The notes: generated from the letters alone by a model not told the origin. A stretch of 64,000 nt of DNA from an uncultured Acidilobus sp. JCHS (GCA_000495735.1 AYMD01000008.1:124001-188000), one strand, 5' to 3'. Shown: positions 1 through 8,631, counted from the first letter of the stretch. Translations and numbers: made by a program.

Positions 1-687
1 CAAATGATGAATGCCATGCCCAACCTTAAGGTGGTGGCGGTCTCCGATGACATCAGGAGCCTCAACAGGGTCCTCGACTTGGCCTCAAGGTATCAGGGCA
101 GGGTCTTCCCCTGTGCCGGCTTTCACCCGTGGTCACTTAAAGATCACCAGCTAGAGGAGGCTTGGCAGGTCATCAGGCTCGCGGAGAGGGCTGGGGTCAT
201 CTGCATAGGCGAGGTCGGCCTAGACAGGAAGTTCATGCCCGAGGAGACCTTCATGACCCAGAGGAAGGTGTTCGAGGCCTTCGCCAAGGCCGCCAGGGAC
301 ATGAACGCCTTCCTTAACATACATTCGCCGGGGGCCTGGAGGGACGCCCTGAACGTGATAGTTGAAGTAGGCGTTGAGGACGCCGTCTTTCACTGGTACA
401 CGGGCCCGCTGGACCTAGTAGATGAGATAGTCAAGAGGGGATACTTCGTGTCGATAAACGTAGCCGCCGAGGTCCAGAGCAAGTCAAAGGACGTCGCCAA
501 GGCAGCGCCGTTAACCAACATGGTCCTTGAGAGCGACGGGCCCTATAATTACCATGGCCTTAGGCTGACGCCACTTATGATACCTAGGCTCGTCAAGTTA
601 GTTGCTGAGCTCAAGGGAGTTGCTGAAGGCGAGCTGCAAGAGGTCATAGCCGTGAACTCGGAGAGGCTCCTCAAGCTTCGTACATAA
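1..687 (+). CDS. TatD-family metal-dependent hydrolase, 5' end cut off by window edge
   Basis: The reading frame is open from the first base, so the gene begins before the window. The visible 227 residues match the TatD/amidohydrolase fold: a GFHPW motif near residue 39, GEVGLD near 69, IHSPG with His near 107, FHWYTG with His near 130, and ESDGP near 176. These correspond to the Glu, two His and Asp metal ligands of the family. The N-terminal HxH ligand pair is missing and should lie upstream. TatD enzymes are Mg-dependent 3'-5' DNases or phosphoesterases; the substrate here cannot be told. The last 17 bases overlap the convergent dph6 gene. The call to the superfamily is firm, the exact activity is not. 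Confidence 0.85.
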   Translation, partial: QMMNAMPNLKVVAVSDDIRSLNRVLDLASRYQGRVFPCAGFHPWSLKDHQLEEAWQVIRLAERAGVICIGEVGLDRKFMPEETFMTQRKVFEAFAKAARDMNAFLNIHSPGAWRDALNVIVEVGVEDAVFHWYTGPLDLVDEIVKRGYFVSINVAAEVQSKSKDVAKAAPLTNMVLESDGPYNYHGLRLTPLMIPRLVKLVAELKGVAEGELQEVIAVNSERLLKLRT

Positions 688-1402
688 CGCCATCGATTGT
701 TACCCTTGGCCTGTCGCAGAGGGTGGCTGAGATCGGCTCCAGCTTGTACTCGAACTCGGAGACCCTAACCCTCCTAGCCTCCAGGCATATCCCGCCGCTG
801 TACCTAGGCGCCTTAATCACAAAGGTCTCGGCCTCCCCTCCCTCAAAGGCTGGGTGAAAGCCGTGTTTTCGAGCAAGCTCGACGATCTCTCTGACCAGGC
901 CTTCGCTGTTAACGGGCACCCCAAGGAGCCTGTGGGGAAGCCCCGCCGTTGTTATCTGGGTTATCACGTATATGATGCCGTACCTTAGCAGTTCATACAT
1001 GTAGGCCTCAGGGTCCATACCCCACTGAGGGTCGTAAACTCTGAGCCCCAGCTCCTCAGCCACCATTCCGAACCTGGTCAGCTGATACCTGCTCGCTATG
1101 CCTCCTATGACCAGCGTGTCGAAGGCCCTGACCTCCTTGGCCCTTGCCAGCGACTCCTTCAGCTCTTCCACCTCCTTCTCCTTCTCGCCGCTCACCCTGA
1201 TCTCGTAGCTAAGCCCCGAGAGACCCATGGCATTAAGCTGAAGTGGGACGAACTCTACGAAGGGCCTGTGAAACATCCAGCTGTCAGGCCTTCCAGGAAC
1301 AACAATACCTATACATGAAGGGGCTAGGCCCTCGTCAAGGGCCTTATGAAGGGCGTACGTGCTGTCCTTGCCGCCCGAGAGAAGGGAGCAGAAGGCCCTC
1401 AC
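671..1402 (-). CDS. dph6: Diphthine-ammonia ligase, ATP pyrophosphatase family
   Basis: A 243-residue PP-loop ATPase with SGGKDS at residues 9-14 and an EGGEAET motif near residue 190, the signature of the Dph6/MJ0570 family. Dph6 performs the last step of diphthamide synthesis, amidating diphthine on elongation factor 2 with ATP and ammonium. The target protein, aEF-2, is encoded in this window at 20483-22696 and carries the expected histidine. The start ATG overlaps the stop of the upstream asnS gene by four bases, so the two are probably co-transcribed. The length is normal for the single-domain archaeal form. Confidence 0.9.
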   Translation of the reverse strand: MRAFCSLLSGGKDSTYALHKALDEGLAPSCIGIVVPGRPDSWMFHRPFVEFVPLQLNAMGLSGLSYEIRVSGEKEKEVEELKESLARAKEVRAFDTLVIGGIASRYQLTRFGMVAEELGLRVYDPQWGMDPEAYMYELLRYGIIYVITQITTAGLPHRLLGVPVNSEGLVREIVELARKHGFHPAFEGGEAETFVIKAPRYSGGICLEARRVRVSEFEYKLEPISATLCDRPRVTIDGVMYEA

Positions 1403-2691
1403 GGGTATATCCGCTCGCGCAGCCTAGGGAACGGTATTGAGTCCCTTATGTGGTCAAGCCCAGCTATCCACATAACGAGCCTGTCGACGCCGAGGCCAAA
1501 CCCGCTGTGCGGCACGCTTCCGTAGCGCCTGAGGTCAAGGTACCACTGGTAATCCTCAGGGTTCAGGTTGTTCTCCTTAATCCTCTGGAGCAAGACGTCG
1601 TACCTGTCCTCCCTCTGACTGCCGCCTACGACCTCGCCATAGCCCTCTGGGGCCTCTAGGTCAAAGCCCAGGACTACCTCAGGCCTTTGATCATGGAGCT
1701 TCATGTAGAAGCTCTTCAGGTGCTTGGGGAACATCGTCAAGAAGAAGGGCACCTCCTCGTCTTCCGTTAGCGCCCTCTCCTCGTCGGCCCCGATGTCGTC
1801 ACCCCACTTTATGTTAAAGCTCTTCCTCTTGAGCCTTTCAATGGCTTCATCGTAAGTCACCTCTGGGAACGTGGCCTTGAGGGTTGCCTCAAGGGGCTCG
1901 GTCCTGCGGCCGAGCGCGCTGAGCTCCTCAAGCCTCTTCTCAAGCACGGCCTTAACGGCGTACTTTACCATACCTTCAACCACCTTCATCATGTCATGCA
2001 TGTCCATCCAGGCCGCCTCAGCCTCTAGGTGCCAGTACTCGTAGAGGTGCCTCCTCGTCCTGCTCCTCTCGGCCCTGAAGCTAGGCGTCAGAGACCATAC
2101 CCTCTCAAGACTGAATATCATGACCTCCAGGTAGAACTGGGCGCTCTGGCTAAGGTACGCCTTCCTCCCAAAGAAGTCTACAGAGAACAGTGTAGCGCCT
2201 CCTTCAACGGCGCTCTGGGTCAGTATGGGTGGGCTCACCTCCCACCAGCCGTTCCTCGTGAAGTACTCCCTGAGGGCCTCGAGGACCGTGGCCCTGATCC
2301 TCATGACCTGCGTGAGCCTCCTTGACCTCAGCCAAAGGTGCCTAACATCGAGAAGATAGTCAACGCTTTCACCGCCTTTGATAGGGAAGTCCTCTGCTAA
2401 CCCTACTACCTTGAAGTCCTCGACCCTTACCTCCTTACCTCCAGGCGCCCTTGGGTCTGACCTAATGATGCCCTCCACCATTACTGATGACTCTATAGTG
2501 GCCTTAGAGGCCTCAGGGGCCGCCCCTGACGAGCCCTCTATAACACACTGAATCACGCCCTCGGAGTCCCTAAGAACTATGAAGACCTTGCCTCCTAGGT
2601 CTCTTCTCCTGTAGACCCAGCCCCTCAGTCTGACCCTCTCGCCGTCCGGCCTCTGCAGGGCCTCCCTGGTGCTCAGGAACCCCTGCTCCAT
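1399..2691 (-). CDS. asnS: Asparaginyl-tRNA synthetase (class II)
   Basis: The 430-residue protein has an N-terminal OB-fold anticodon-binding domain (about residues 1-115) and a class II catalytic domain. Motif 2 is seen as FRAERSRTRRHLYEYWHLEAE and motif 3 as GFGLGVDRLVMW near the C terminus. The GGATLF and LSQSAQFYLE segments are typical of archaeal AsnRS; the acidic LEAEAAW context favours Asn over Asp specificity. It charges tRNA-Asn directly. It starts with ATG at 2691, and dph6 follows with a 4-base overlap. An AspRS identity is the main alternative and is less likely from these motifs. Confidence 0.88.
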   Translation of the reverse strand: MEQGFLSTREALQRPDGERVRLRGWVYRRRDLGGKVFIVLRDSEGVIQCVIEGSSGAAPEASKATIESSVMVEGIIRSDPRAPGGKEVRVEDFKVVGLAEDFPIKGGESVDYLLDVRHLWLRSRRLTQVMRIRATVLEALREYFTRNGWWEVSPPILTQSAVEGGATLFSVDFFGRKAYLSQSAQFYLEVMIFSLERVWSLTPSFRAERSRTRRHLYEYWHLEAEAAWMDMHDMMKVVEGMVKYAVKAVLEKRLEELSALGRRTEPLEATLKATFPEVTYDEAIERLKRKSFNIKWGDDIGADEERALTEDEEVPFFLTMFPKHLKSFYMKLHDQRPEVVLGFDLEAPEGYGEVVGGSQREDRYDVLLQRIKENNLNPEDYQWYLDLRRYGSVPHSGFGLGVDRLVMWIAGLDHIRDSIPFPRLRERIYP

Positions 2692-2784
2692 GTGAGCCTC
2701 CAGCCCTCATTCATGAAGTTCCAGGTGCTTATTCAAAGGTTTAAGAGCTATCAAGCGCCCTCACCTGCTCGCTTAGCTTGCCTG

Positions 2785-2844
2785 CCTGACTTCCTCCCCG
2801 CCTTTACAGGAACCCTCGCCCTTCAGGGCGGGGAGGAGGTCAGG
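2785..2844. repeat. 18-bp inverted repeat hairpin resembling an IS200/IS605 (TnpB-type) element end
   Basis: The arms 2785-2802 and 2827-2844 are complementary over 18 bp with a single G-T wobble, around a 24-base loop. Inside the right part is a second hairpin, CGCCC-TTCA-GGGCG (2817-2830), followed by GGGAGGAGGTCAGG. From memory this layout, a GC-rich hairpin followed by GGAGG(A/G)GTCAGG, recurs at the ends of IS200/IS605 and TnpB-only elements in archaea. No tnpA or tnpB gene is nearby, so this would be a solo end or a minimal MITE-like relic. It could also be an unrelated transcription terminator hairpin. Confidence 0.5.
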
Positions 2845-3065
2845 GCGAAAGTGGCGAAGCGCACCTTTAACGCGTCCTTAGGCCTGAGCCTTTTGCCCCT
2901 GGACCTAGCAGCTATTAGAAACCTTGTGCTCTTAAGGGCTTCCTCAGAGGCTATGATGGCCGCTGCAATTATGACGCCAAGGGGGTCCTCTGCGAGGACT
3001 TCCAAGGCCCTTTGAAGGCTCTTCAGCAGAAAATGAAGAACTACCAGAATAAGGACTACAAGCAC
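2823..3065 (-). CDS. Possible small membrane protein downstream of the radical SAM gene
   Basis: An 80-codon frame begins with GTG at 3065, 50 bases after the stop of the radical SAM gene and on the same strand. Its N terminus is a strongly hydrophobic helix (LVVLILVVLHFLL), followed by an amphipathic stretch and a basic tail (AARSRGKRLRPK), a pattern fitting a single-pass membrane anchor with a cytoplasmic tail. The frame remains open for about 20 codons upstream of the GTG but has no better start there. The last residues (TSSPP) are encoded by the palindromic repeat at 2785-2844, which suggests that the original C terminus was replaced by an insertion. It is not recognised as a family and could be non-coding. 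Confidence 0.35.
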   Translation of the reverse strand: MLVVLILVVLHFLLKSLQRALEVLAEDPLGVIIAAAIIASEEALKSTRFLIAARSRGKRLRPKDALKVRFATFALTSSPP

Positions 3066-3114
3066 TAACCCCCATACGGCCAGGTAAAGATTACTTGACG
3101 ACGTTCTAAGCGTC

Positions 3115-4629
3115 CTAGGCCTTTGACCTCTCCTCCACAGCCCTCGCCGCCTCCTCCGCCTTCCTCTCTATGTAATTAATTATCCACTTGATGGCAGCCC
3201 TGACAAGGACGTACCTGGCCCCCTTGAGGTAGAACCTGTCAACTATGTCCCTGGCCCAGTACGCGCTGTGCCTCAGGGTGGCCTTGAGCAGCTCTATATG
3301 CTCATGCCTTATCTGGGTCCTCCTGAACCACTCCATGTTCTTGAAGGCCCCCATCGGCACGAAGAACATGGGCACTATGAGGCTCCTGTAGGGCCTGAGC
3401 TTTTCGACAAGCTCTGTCGTGGCCATAACGTCGTCAGGCTCCTCGCCAGGCAGCCCAGCTATCAGCGTGGCTGCCGGTATCACCTTGTGCTCATGCATTA
3501 TGCTGAAGGCCTCCTCAACGACCTCTGGCCACTTGTCGACAGGGTAAGGGGCCGACTTGGCAGGCATTATCTTCCTTGCCAGCTTAACGCTGCCCGTCTC
3601 CAAGCCGACCTCAACGCCTAGGTACGTCTGCTTCTCGCTCGAGAACATTATGTCAGTCAACTTGGTTATCAGCTTGTGCTGCTCCTGCGCGCTCTTGATG
3701 GCTGCGAGGCTCGCGTGACTCCACCCTATGGGCTCATCCGTGATCTGCCTGATGGCTGTGTGGAGCTTAAGCAGGGCCTCAGGCCTCGGCCTTACGCCAT
3801 CGGCGTAGTAGAGAAGTACGTCCTCGCTGTGCAGTATTATCCCCTTCTCCCCCTCGCTCATGTTAACCTTTATCTCCTCAATTACTCTATCCGGCGGTAT
3901 CATCCTCCAGGGCCTCAGAGTGACGCTGCAGAACTTGCAGCCCCTTGGGCAGCCCCTCATTATCTCGACGAGGCCGTTCACGCTCGCGTGCTTTATCCTG
4001 GGTATCTCCTCAATGTTCTGAGGGGTGTCAGCAGGTCCCACAAACATGTAATCAGGGAGCGGTAGCCCCTTGAGGGCCCTGTCGGCCAATGCAACTACGG
4101 CCTTCTCGGCCTCACCATCTACTACCGTGTCTATGCCCCACTTCCTCCACTCGTCAAGGGCCCAGAGCCACTGCCAGGCCGCAGGGCCTCCCACTATTAT
4201 CTTGACCCCCTTCTCCTTGGCCTTCCTGATAATGGGGCTCTCCATGAACCTCCTGAAGCTGACCCTGTTAAAGGGCTCCTTGCCAGTTATCGTCCACCAC
4301 TCGCTGCTTGGCGGACCGTAGGCAAAGAAGTCGTGGTGACCTATCATCATGACCTTCATGGTATCAAGGTGCTTACTTATGTGGTCAGGGTCGACGACTG
4401 CCGCGTTGAAGCCGGCATCAACAAGGGCGGCCTCTATCTTCCTCAGCCCATAGGGGGCTACCTTTGGTCTGCCCTCGCTGTCAACCTTAGGCTTAGGCGC
4501 TGCTATCCAGCCCCAGACCCTCTCGGGAACCCCGAAGGCAGGGCCCGTTGTCATGAAGCCCAGGAACTCGTGGTGATGATGATCTGTCATCATGCTTCTG
4601 TCAGTCGTTATCACTATGTCAAACGTCAT
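3115..4629 (-). CDS. B12-binding-type radical SAM protein of unknown function
   Basis: This 504-residue protein has the radical SAM cluster motif CPRGCKFC (Cys 227, 231 and 234) in a TIM-barrel domain. Before it lies a Rossmann-like domain with IIVGGPAAW and the VVDGEAE signature usual in cobalamin-binding-type radical SAM enzymes. A clear DxHxxG cobalamin motif is not visible, so B12 use is uncertain. The N terminus contains four consecutive histidines (17-20). The LPGEEPDD motif lies in the C-terminal half of the barrel. The ATG overlaps the TGA of the small upstream frame (4626-4781) by three bases, so the genes form an operon. Methyl transfer or methylthiolation is typical of the superfamily, but no substrate can be named. 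Confidence 0.85.
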   Translation of the reverse strand: MTFDIVITTDRSMMTDHHHHEFLGFMTTGPAFGVPERVWGWIAAPKPKVDSEGRPKVAPYGLRKIEAALVDAGFNAAVVDPDHISKHLDTMKVMMIGHHDFFAYGPPSSEWWTITGKEPFNRVSFRRFMESPIIRKAKEKGVKIIVGGPAAWQWLWALDEWRKWGIDTVVDGEAEKAVVALADRALKGLPLPDYMFVGPADTPQNIEEIPRIKHASVNGLVEIMRGCPRGCKFCSVTLRPWRMIPPDRVIEEIKVNMSEGEKGIILHSEDVLLYYADGVRPRPEALLKLHTAIRQITDEPIGWSHASLAAIKSAQEQHKLITKLTDIMFSSEKQTYLGVEVGLETGSVKLARKIMPAKSAPYPVDKWPEVVEEAFSIMHEHKVIPAATLIAGLPGEEPDDVMATTELVEKLRPYRSLIVPMFFVPMGAFKNMEWFRRTQIRHEHIELLKATLRHSAYWARDIVDRFYLKGARYVLVRAAIKWIINYIERKAEEAARAVEERSKA

Positions 4630-4781
4630 GCGCTACTCACCTCGTCTTCCCGCCATATTACTATGGTCTGGGCTATAAACTCGGACAAAACCTCCCTTGC
4701 CTTCTCCATGTAAGTTACATCATTCGACTTGACCACCACCGCGATCCTCTTAACGCCTTTCCTGAAGGCCTCCGTTAACAT
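4626..4781 (-). CDS. Small conserved-looking ORF upstream of and overlapping the radical SAM gene; start uncertain
   Basis: A frame ending with TGA at 4628-4626 overlaps the radical SAM ATG, a typical translational coupling arrangement. The first ATG is at 4781 and gives 51 residues, but the protein-like sequence continues upstream (for example NYYVIRWDPLTNGEAELRKM) to at least about 4870, without any in-frame ATG, GTG or TTG. The pattern is beta strand, amphipathic helix, then the strand RIAVVVKS and another helix, an alpha/beta fold. A TATA-like TTTTTATAG lies upstream on this strand at 4907-4915. Either a rare start codon is used, or translation starts at 4781, or a sequencing error hides the start. 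No family is recognised. Confidence 0.55.
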   Translation of the reverse strand: MLTEAFRKGVKRIAVVVKSNDVTYMEKAREVLSEFIAQTIVIWREDEVSSA

Positions 4782-4905
4782 CTTCCTTAGCTCTGCCTCT
4801 CCATTCGTGAGGGGGTCCCACCTGATTACATAATAGTTCGTCGGCTCAAGGCTTACAGGCTGCTTAGACGTCCCTAGGGCACCCCGGCCCTTTAGACTAA
4901 TAGAG

Positions 4906-4978
4906 CTATAAAAACGCCCTTCAATATTCTTTTTTCTTTTTCAAAAAAGATGTAATGTGTAAGATTCCATTTTATAAG
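4906..4978. promoter_or_regulatory. AT-rich divergent promoter region between the radical SAM operon and cdc48
   Basis: The rightward box TTTTATAAG (4970-4978) sits about 27 bases before the GTG at 5003, which implies a leaderless cdc48 message. The leftward box (CTATAAAAAC read on the plus strand, 4906-4915) faces the small ORF. Between them is a T-run/A-run tract (4928-4948) that stands out in this GC-rich region. Confidence 0.6.
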
Positions 4979-5002
4979 CCCTGATTTCAGAGCTCCTCAG
5001 GG

Positions 5003-7234
5003 GTGCAGCCCTTAGTGTCAGAACCTACGCAACAGCCGACCTCAAATACGCCAAAGGAGGTCGTGTTGAGGGTCTCTGAGGCCAAGCCAAGGGATGCTGG
5101 CAAGAAGAGGGTCCGAATAGACCCTGACGTAATGAAGGAGCTGGGGGTTGAGGCAGGCGACGTAGTTGAGATAGAGGGTAAGAGGAAGACAGCCGCTATA
5201 GTCTGGCCCTCCCTTCCTGAGGACCTTGGCCTTGACATAATCAGGATGGATGGCACGCTGCGCAGGAACGCTGACGTTAATATAGGCGACAAGGTTATAG
5301 TTAGGAAGGCCAATCCTAAGCCGGCCACCAAAGTCAGGCTGGCTCCGACGGTCCACTCTATGTCAATAGATGATAGCTTCAAGAAGTACGTCAAAAAGAA
5401 GCTTGTAGGTTTACCAGTTATAGAGAATGACATAATACCAGTCCCGGTTCTGGGTCAGGCAGTCCAACTCGTGGTCATCGACACCAGGCCAAGGGGTGTT
5501 GTAATCATAACGGAGAAGACCACTGTGGACATACTTGAGAAGCCCGTCACAGCCACCACTATACCTAAGGTCACCTATGAGGACATTGGTGGCCTACATG
5601 AGGTAATAGCCAAGATCAGGGAGCTCGTGGAGCTACCGCTGAGGCACCCTGAGCTCTTCCAGAGGCTTGGCATCGAGCCGCCAAAGGGGATACTCCTCTA
5701 CGGCCCCCCTGGCACAGGCAAGACGCTGCTGGCCAAGGCAGTAGCGAATGAGAGTGATGCTTACTTCATAGCCATCAACGGCCCTGAGATAATGAGCAAG
5801 TTCTACGGCGAGAGCGAGCAGAGGCTGAGGGAGATATTCGAGGAGGCCAAGAAGAATGCGCCAGCAATAATATTCATCGATGAGATAGACGCCATAGCCC
5901 CAAAGAGAGATGAGGTGATTGGGGAGGTCGAGAGGAGGGTCGTGGCCCAGCTGCTGGCCCTTATGGACGGACTTGAGGCGAGAGGACAAGTAATTGTCAT
6001 AGGGGCCACCAATAGACCAAACGCGCTTGACCCAGCCCTCAGGAGGCCCGGGAGGTTCGACAGGGAGATAGAGGTTCCGATGCCCGACAAACAGGGAAGG
6101 CTCGAGATCCTTCAGATACATACAAGGCATATGCCCCTATCTGATGACGTCAACCTTGAGGAGCTCGCCGAGATGACCAAGGGTTACACAGGTGCTGACC
6201 TGGCGGCCCTTGCAAGGGAAGCTGCTATGCACGCGCTCAGGAGATACCTTCCTGAAATAGATATTGAGCAGGAGAGGATACCGGCAGAAGTCCTTGAGAA
6301 GATGGTTGTCACGAAGGCTGATTTCCTAGCGGCCTTCAAGGAGATCACTCCCAGCGGGCTCAGGGAGATAGAGGTCGAGGTCCCTGAGGTCCACTGGGAC
6401 GACATAGGCGGCCTTGAGAACGTGAAGCAGGAGCTCAGGGAGGTCGTCGAGTGGCCCCTGAGGTATCCTAATACGTTCAAGAGGCTTGGCATCGAGCCGC
6501 CCAGGGGGATACTGCTGTTTGGGCCTCCTGGCACAGGCAAGACGCTGCTGGCCAAGGCCGTGGCGACGGAGAGCGGGGCCAACTTCATAGCGATAAGGGG
6601 ACCTGAGCTGCTGAGCAAGTGGGTCGGCGAGAGCGAGAAGGCCGTGAGGGAGGTCTTCAGGAGGGCGAGACAGTACGCGCCTGCCGTTGTGTTCTTTGAT
6701 GAGATAGAGGCTATCGCCTCCCTAAGGGGCTCGGACGTGGAGACCGACGTGACCGAGAGGGTCGTGAGCCAGCTTCTAACAGAGATAGACGGCATAACGG
6801 GGCTTGAGAACGTGGTCGTGATAGCCGCCACCAACAGGCCAGACTTGGTTGACCCGGCTCTCCTGAGGCCTGGGAGGCTTGAGAAGCTTATTTACGTGCC
6901 GCCGCCTGACGAGAAGGGGAGACTTGATATACTTAAGATACATACAAGGCACGTGCCGCTCGCCGAGGACGTTGACCTCAGGGAGATAGCTAAGATGACT
7001 AATGGCTATACAGGCGCTGACCTAGCGGCGCTCGTCAGGGAGGCCACCCTTGCTGCCCTAAGGGAGGACTTGAAGGCTACCAGGGTCAGGTTCAAGCACT
7101 TTGAGCAGGCCCTCTCTAAGGTGAGACCGAGCGTCACCAAATACATGATAGACTTCTACAGTAGATGGCTCGAGAGCGCCAGGCAGATAAGCGTAACCTC
7201 AACAAGGCCTTCGCAGCCTTCGCTCACGGTCTGA
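5003..7234 (+). CDS. cdc48: Cdc48/VCP (VAT) family AAA ATPase
   Basis: The 743-residue protein has an N domain (about 1-185, double-psi barrel and second subdomain) and two AAA modules. D1 has Walker A GPPGTGKT near 234 and Walker B IIFIDEID near 290. D2 has Walker A near 507 and Walker B VVFFDEIE near 563. Both modules have the arginine-finger and sensor region (ATNRP, RPGR). It is the ring unfoldase that extracts and unfolds proteins, often for the archaeal proteasome. D2 has Glu where Asp is common after the catalytic Glu (FFDEIE), a conservative change. The GTG start is supported by a TATA box about 27 bases upstream. A short winged-helix gene follows 13 bases downstream. Confidence 0.96.
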   Translation: MQPLVSEPTQQPTSNTPKEVVLRVSEAKPRDAGKKRVRIDPDVMKELGVEAGDVVEIEGKRKTAAIVWPSLPEDLGLDIIRMDGTLRRNADVNIGDKVIVRKANPKPATKVRLAPTVHSMSIDDSFKKYVKKKLVGLPVIENDIIPVPVLGQAVQLVVIDTRPRGVVIITEKTTVDILEKPVTATTIPKVTYEDIGGLHEVIAKIRELVELPLRHPELFQRLGIEPPKGILLYGPPGTGKTLLAKAVANESDAYFIAINGPEIMSKFYGESEQRLREIFEEAKKNAPAIIFIDEIDAIAPKRDEVIGEVERRVVAQLLALMDGLEARGQVIVIGATNRPNALDPALRRPGRFDREIEVPMPDKQGRLEILQIHTRHMPLSDDVNLEELAEMTKGYTGADLAALAREAAMHALRRYLPEIDIEQERIPAEVLEKMVVTKADFLAAFKEITPSGLREIEVEVPEVHWDDIGGLENVKQELREVVEWPLRYPNTFKRLGIEPPRGILLFGPPGTGKTLLAKAVATESGANFIAIRGPELLSKWVGESEKAVREVFRRARQYAPAVVFFDEIEAIASLRGSDVETDVTERVVSQLLTEIDGITGLENVVVIAATNRPDLVDPALLRPGRLEKLIYVPPPDEKGRLDILKIHTRHVPLAEDVDLREIAKMTNGYTGADLAALVREATLAALREDLKATRVRFKHFEQALSKVRPSVTKYMIDFYSRWLESARQISVTSTRPSQPSLTV

Positions 7235-7247
7235 GAGGTGATAGGCA

Positions 7248-7502
7248 TTGTCTGTATGGACTGAGAGCCCGATGCTCAACATAGTGTATGAGGCGCTGAA
7301 GGAGCTGAGCAAGGGCGGCAAGGAGCCGGTCACGGAGAGCCAGATTCTTTCATACCTTGCCAGGAACGGCTACTCCATCTCCCTGCCTGACCTCGTTAAG
7401 TCGCTTATGAGGCTAGAGCTCATGGGGCTTGTTTACGTGACCTCGAGCACTAAGGAGGAGCGGATGGTGAAGCTCCTCGTGAGGCAGGAAACGACGTCAT
7501 AG
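7248..7502 (+). CDS. Small winged-helix protein in the cdc48 operon
   Basis: An 84-residue protein (TTG start) with the helix-turn-helix/wing pattern of archaeal DNA-binding proteins: a helix near residues 10-20, ESQILSYLARNGYSIS, then DLVKSLMRLELMGLVYVT as recognition helix and wing. A GAGGTGAT ribosome-binding site ends about 5 bases before the TTG, which supports this start over the ATG 24 bases later. The gene follows cdc48 by 13 bases and is likely co-transcribed. The exact family is not recognised. A role in protein-protein contact rather than DNA binding is possible, because winged helices also occur as adaptor modules. Confidence 0.75.
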   Translation: MSVWTESPMLNIVYEALKELSKGGKEPVTESQILSYLARNGYSISLPDLVKSLMRLELMGLVYVTSSTKEERMVKLLVRQETTS

Positions 7503-7543
7503 TCTTAGGAACGGCGCCTGCGCACGATAAAACAATATAGGCC

Positions 7544-7551
7544 TTTAAATA
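7544..7551 (+). promoter_or_regulatory. TATA box of fen1
   Basis: TTTAAATA centred at 7548 lies 26 bases before the TTG at 7574. This is the normal distance from TATA box to transcription start in crenarchaea, so transcription would begin at the TTG itself and the message would be leaderless. This decides the start of the fen gene. Confidence 0.65.
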
Positions 7552-7573
7552 CTGATATCAATTGGTGCGAGCG

Positions 7574-8626
7574 TTGGGCGTTAACATACGTGACATAATT
7601 CCTCCTCAGGCAAGACAAGAAGTGGAGCTAAAGGCCCTTAAAGGCTATGTGATAGCGCTTGACGCATATAACATGATTTACCAGTTCCTCTCAGCCATAA
7701 GGCAGCCTGACGGAACTCCCCTGAAGGATTCGCAGGGAAGGGTTACAAGCCACTTGAGCGGCCTCTTCTACAGGACCGTAAACCTCGTCGAGGAGGGCCT
7801 GAAGCCCATTTACGTATTTGACGGCAAGCCGCCCGAGATGAAGAAAAGGGAGCTCGAGGAGAGAATGGCGAGGAGGAGGGAGGCCGCTGAGAAGTATCAG
7901 AAGGCCAAGGAGGCAGGCGCCCTGGAGGAGGCGAGGAAGTACGCCCAGGCGGCCTCTGAGCTAACGTCTGACATGGTGGCTGAGTCAAAGAGGCTCCTTG
8001 ACGCCATGGGAATCCCATGGGTGCAGGCGCCGGCTGACGGCGAGGCGCAGGCTGCGTTAATTGCTAAGAAAGGTGACGCGTGGGGCGCGGGCAGTCAAGA
8101 CTATGATAGCCTCCTCTTCGGGTCCCCCAGGCTTGTCCGTAACCTGGCCATCACTGGCAAGAGAAAGCTGCCCAACAAGGATGAGTACATAGAGGTTAAG
8201 CCGGAGGTGATAGACCTTAACACGCTCCTCAAGGCCTTAGGGGTCTCGAGGGAGCAGCTGATAGTGCTTGGAATACTCGTCGGGACCGACTTCGACCCTG
8301 GCGGAGTCAGAGGCTATGGCCCTAAGACGGCGCTGTCCTTTGTGAAGACGTATAAGGATCCCCTTAAGGCGTTGGAGGTCATAAAGCCTCAGCTTCCTGA
8401 CGTTGACCCGGTCAAGATATTTGATTACTTCACGAACCCGCCCATTAATGACAAGTACAAAATAGAGTTCAGGGAGCCTGATGTCAACGCGATAAAGAAT
8501 ATCCTGGTCAAGGACCACGACTTCAGCGAGGACAGGGTTGAAAAGGCCGCGGAGAGGCTCAAGAAGGCGTTCAAGGAGAGCCTGAGGGGCAAGCAGTCAA
8601 GACTAGACATGTGGTTCGGGTCCTGA
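7574..8626 (+). CDS. fen: Flap endonuclease 1 (FEN1)
   Basis: A structure-specific 5' nuclease of lagging-strand synthesis and repair, about 350 residues. It shows the N-region (ALDAYNMIYQFLS), the conserved VFDGKPPEMK, the I-region acidic cluster around DGEAQAA and SQDYDSLLFG, and the helix-hairpin-helix GTDFDPGGVRGYGPKTAL. The C-terminal QSRLDMWF is a PCNA-interacting peptide. The start chosen is TTG at 7574, giving MGVNIRD, because FEN1 proteins begin with a conserved Met-Gly-Val and the TATA box at 7544-7551 points here; a TTG four codons earlier (7562) gives a non-conserved extension. It is transcribed convergently with the KH-protein gene at 8632. Confidence 0.95.
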   Translation: MGVNIRDIIPPQARQEVELKALKGYVIALDAYNMIYQFLSAIRQPDGTPLKDSQGRVTSHLSGLFYRTVNLVEEGLKPIYVFDGKPPEMKKRELEERMARRREAAEKYQKAKEAGALEEARKYAQAASELTSDMVAESKRLLDAMGIPWVQAPADGEAQAALIAKKGDAWGAGSQDYDSLLFGSPRLVRNLAITGKRKLPNKDEYIEVKPEVIDLNTLLKALGVSREQLIVLGILVGTDFDPGGVRGYGPKTALSFVKTYKDPLKALEVIKPQLPDVDPVKIFDYFTNPPINDKYKIEFREPDVNAIKNILVKDHDFSEDRVEKAAERLKKAFKESLRGKQSRLDMWFGS

Positions 8627-8631
8627 TCAGG

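Noticed and set aside
2692-3015. Long frame on the plus strand opposite the small membrane ORF
   Set aside because: It runs through the palindrome and has a poor, low-information protein sequence; the opposite frame has a clear membrane helix.
4570-4600. GTGATGATGA run as a C box of a C/D sRNA
   Set aside because: It encodes the His cluster of the radical SAM protein and has no D boxes at the right distance.
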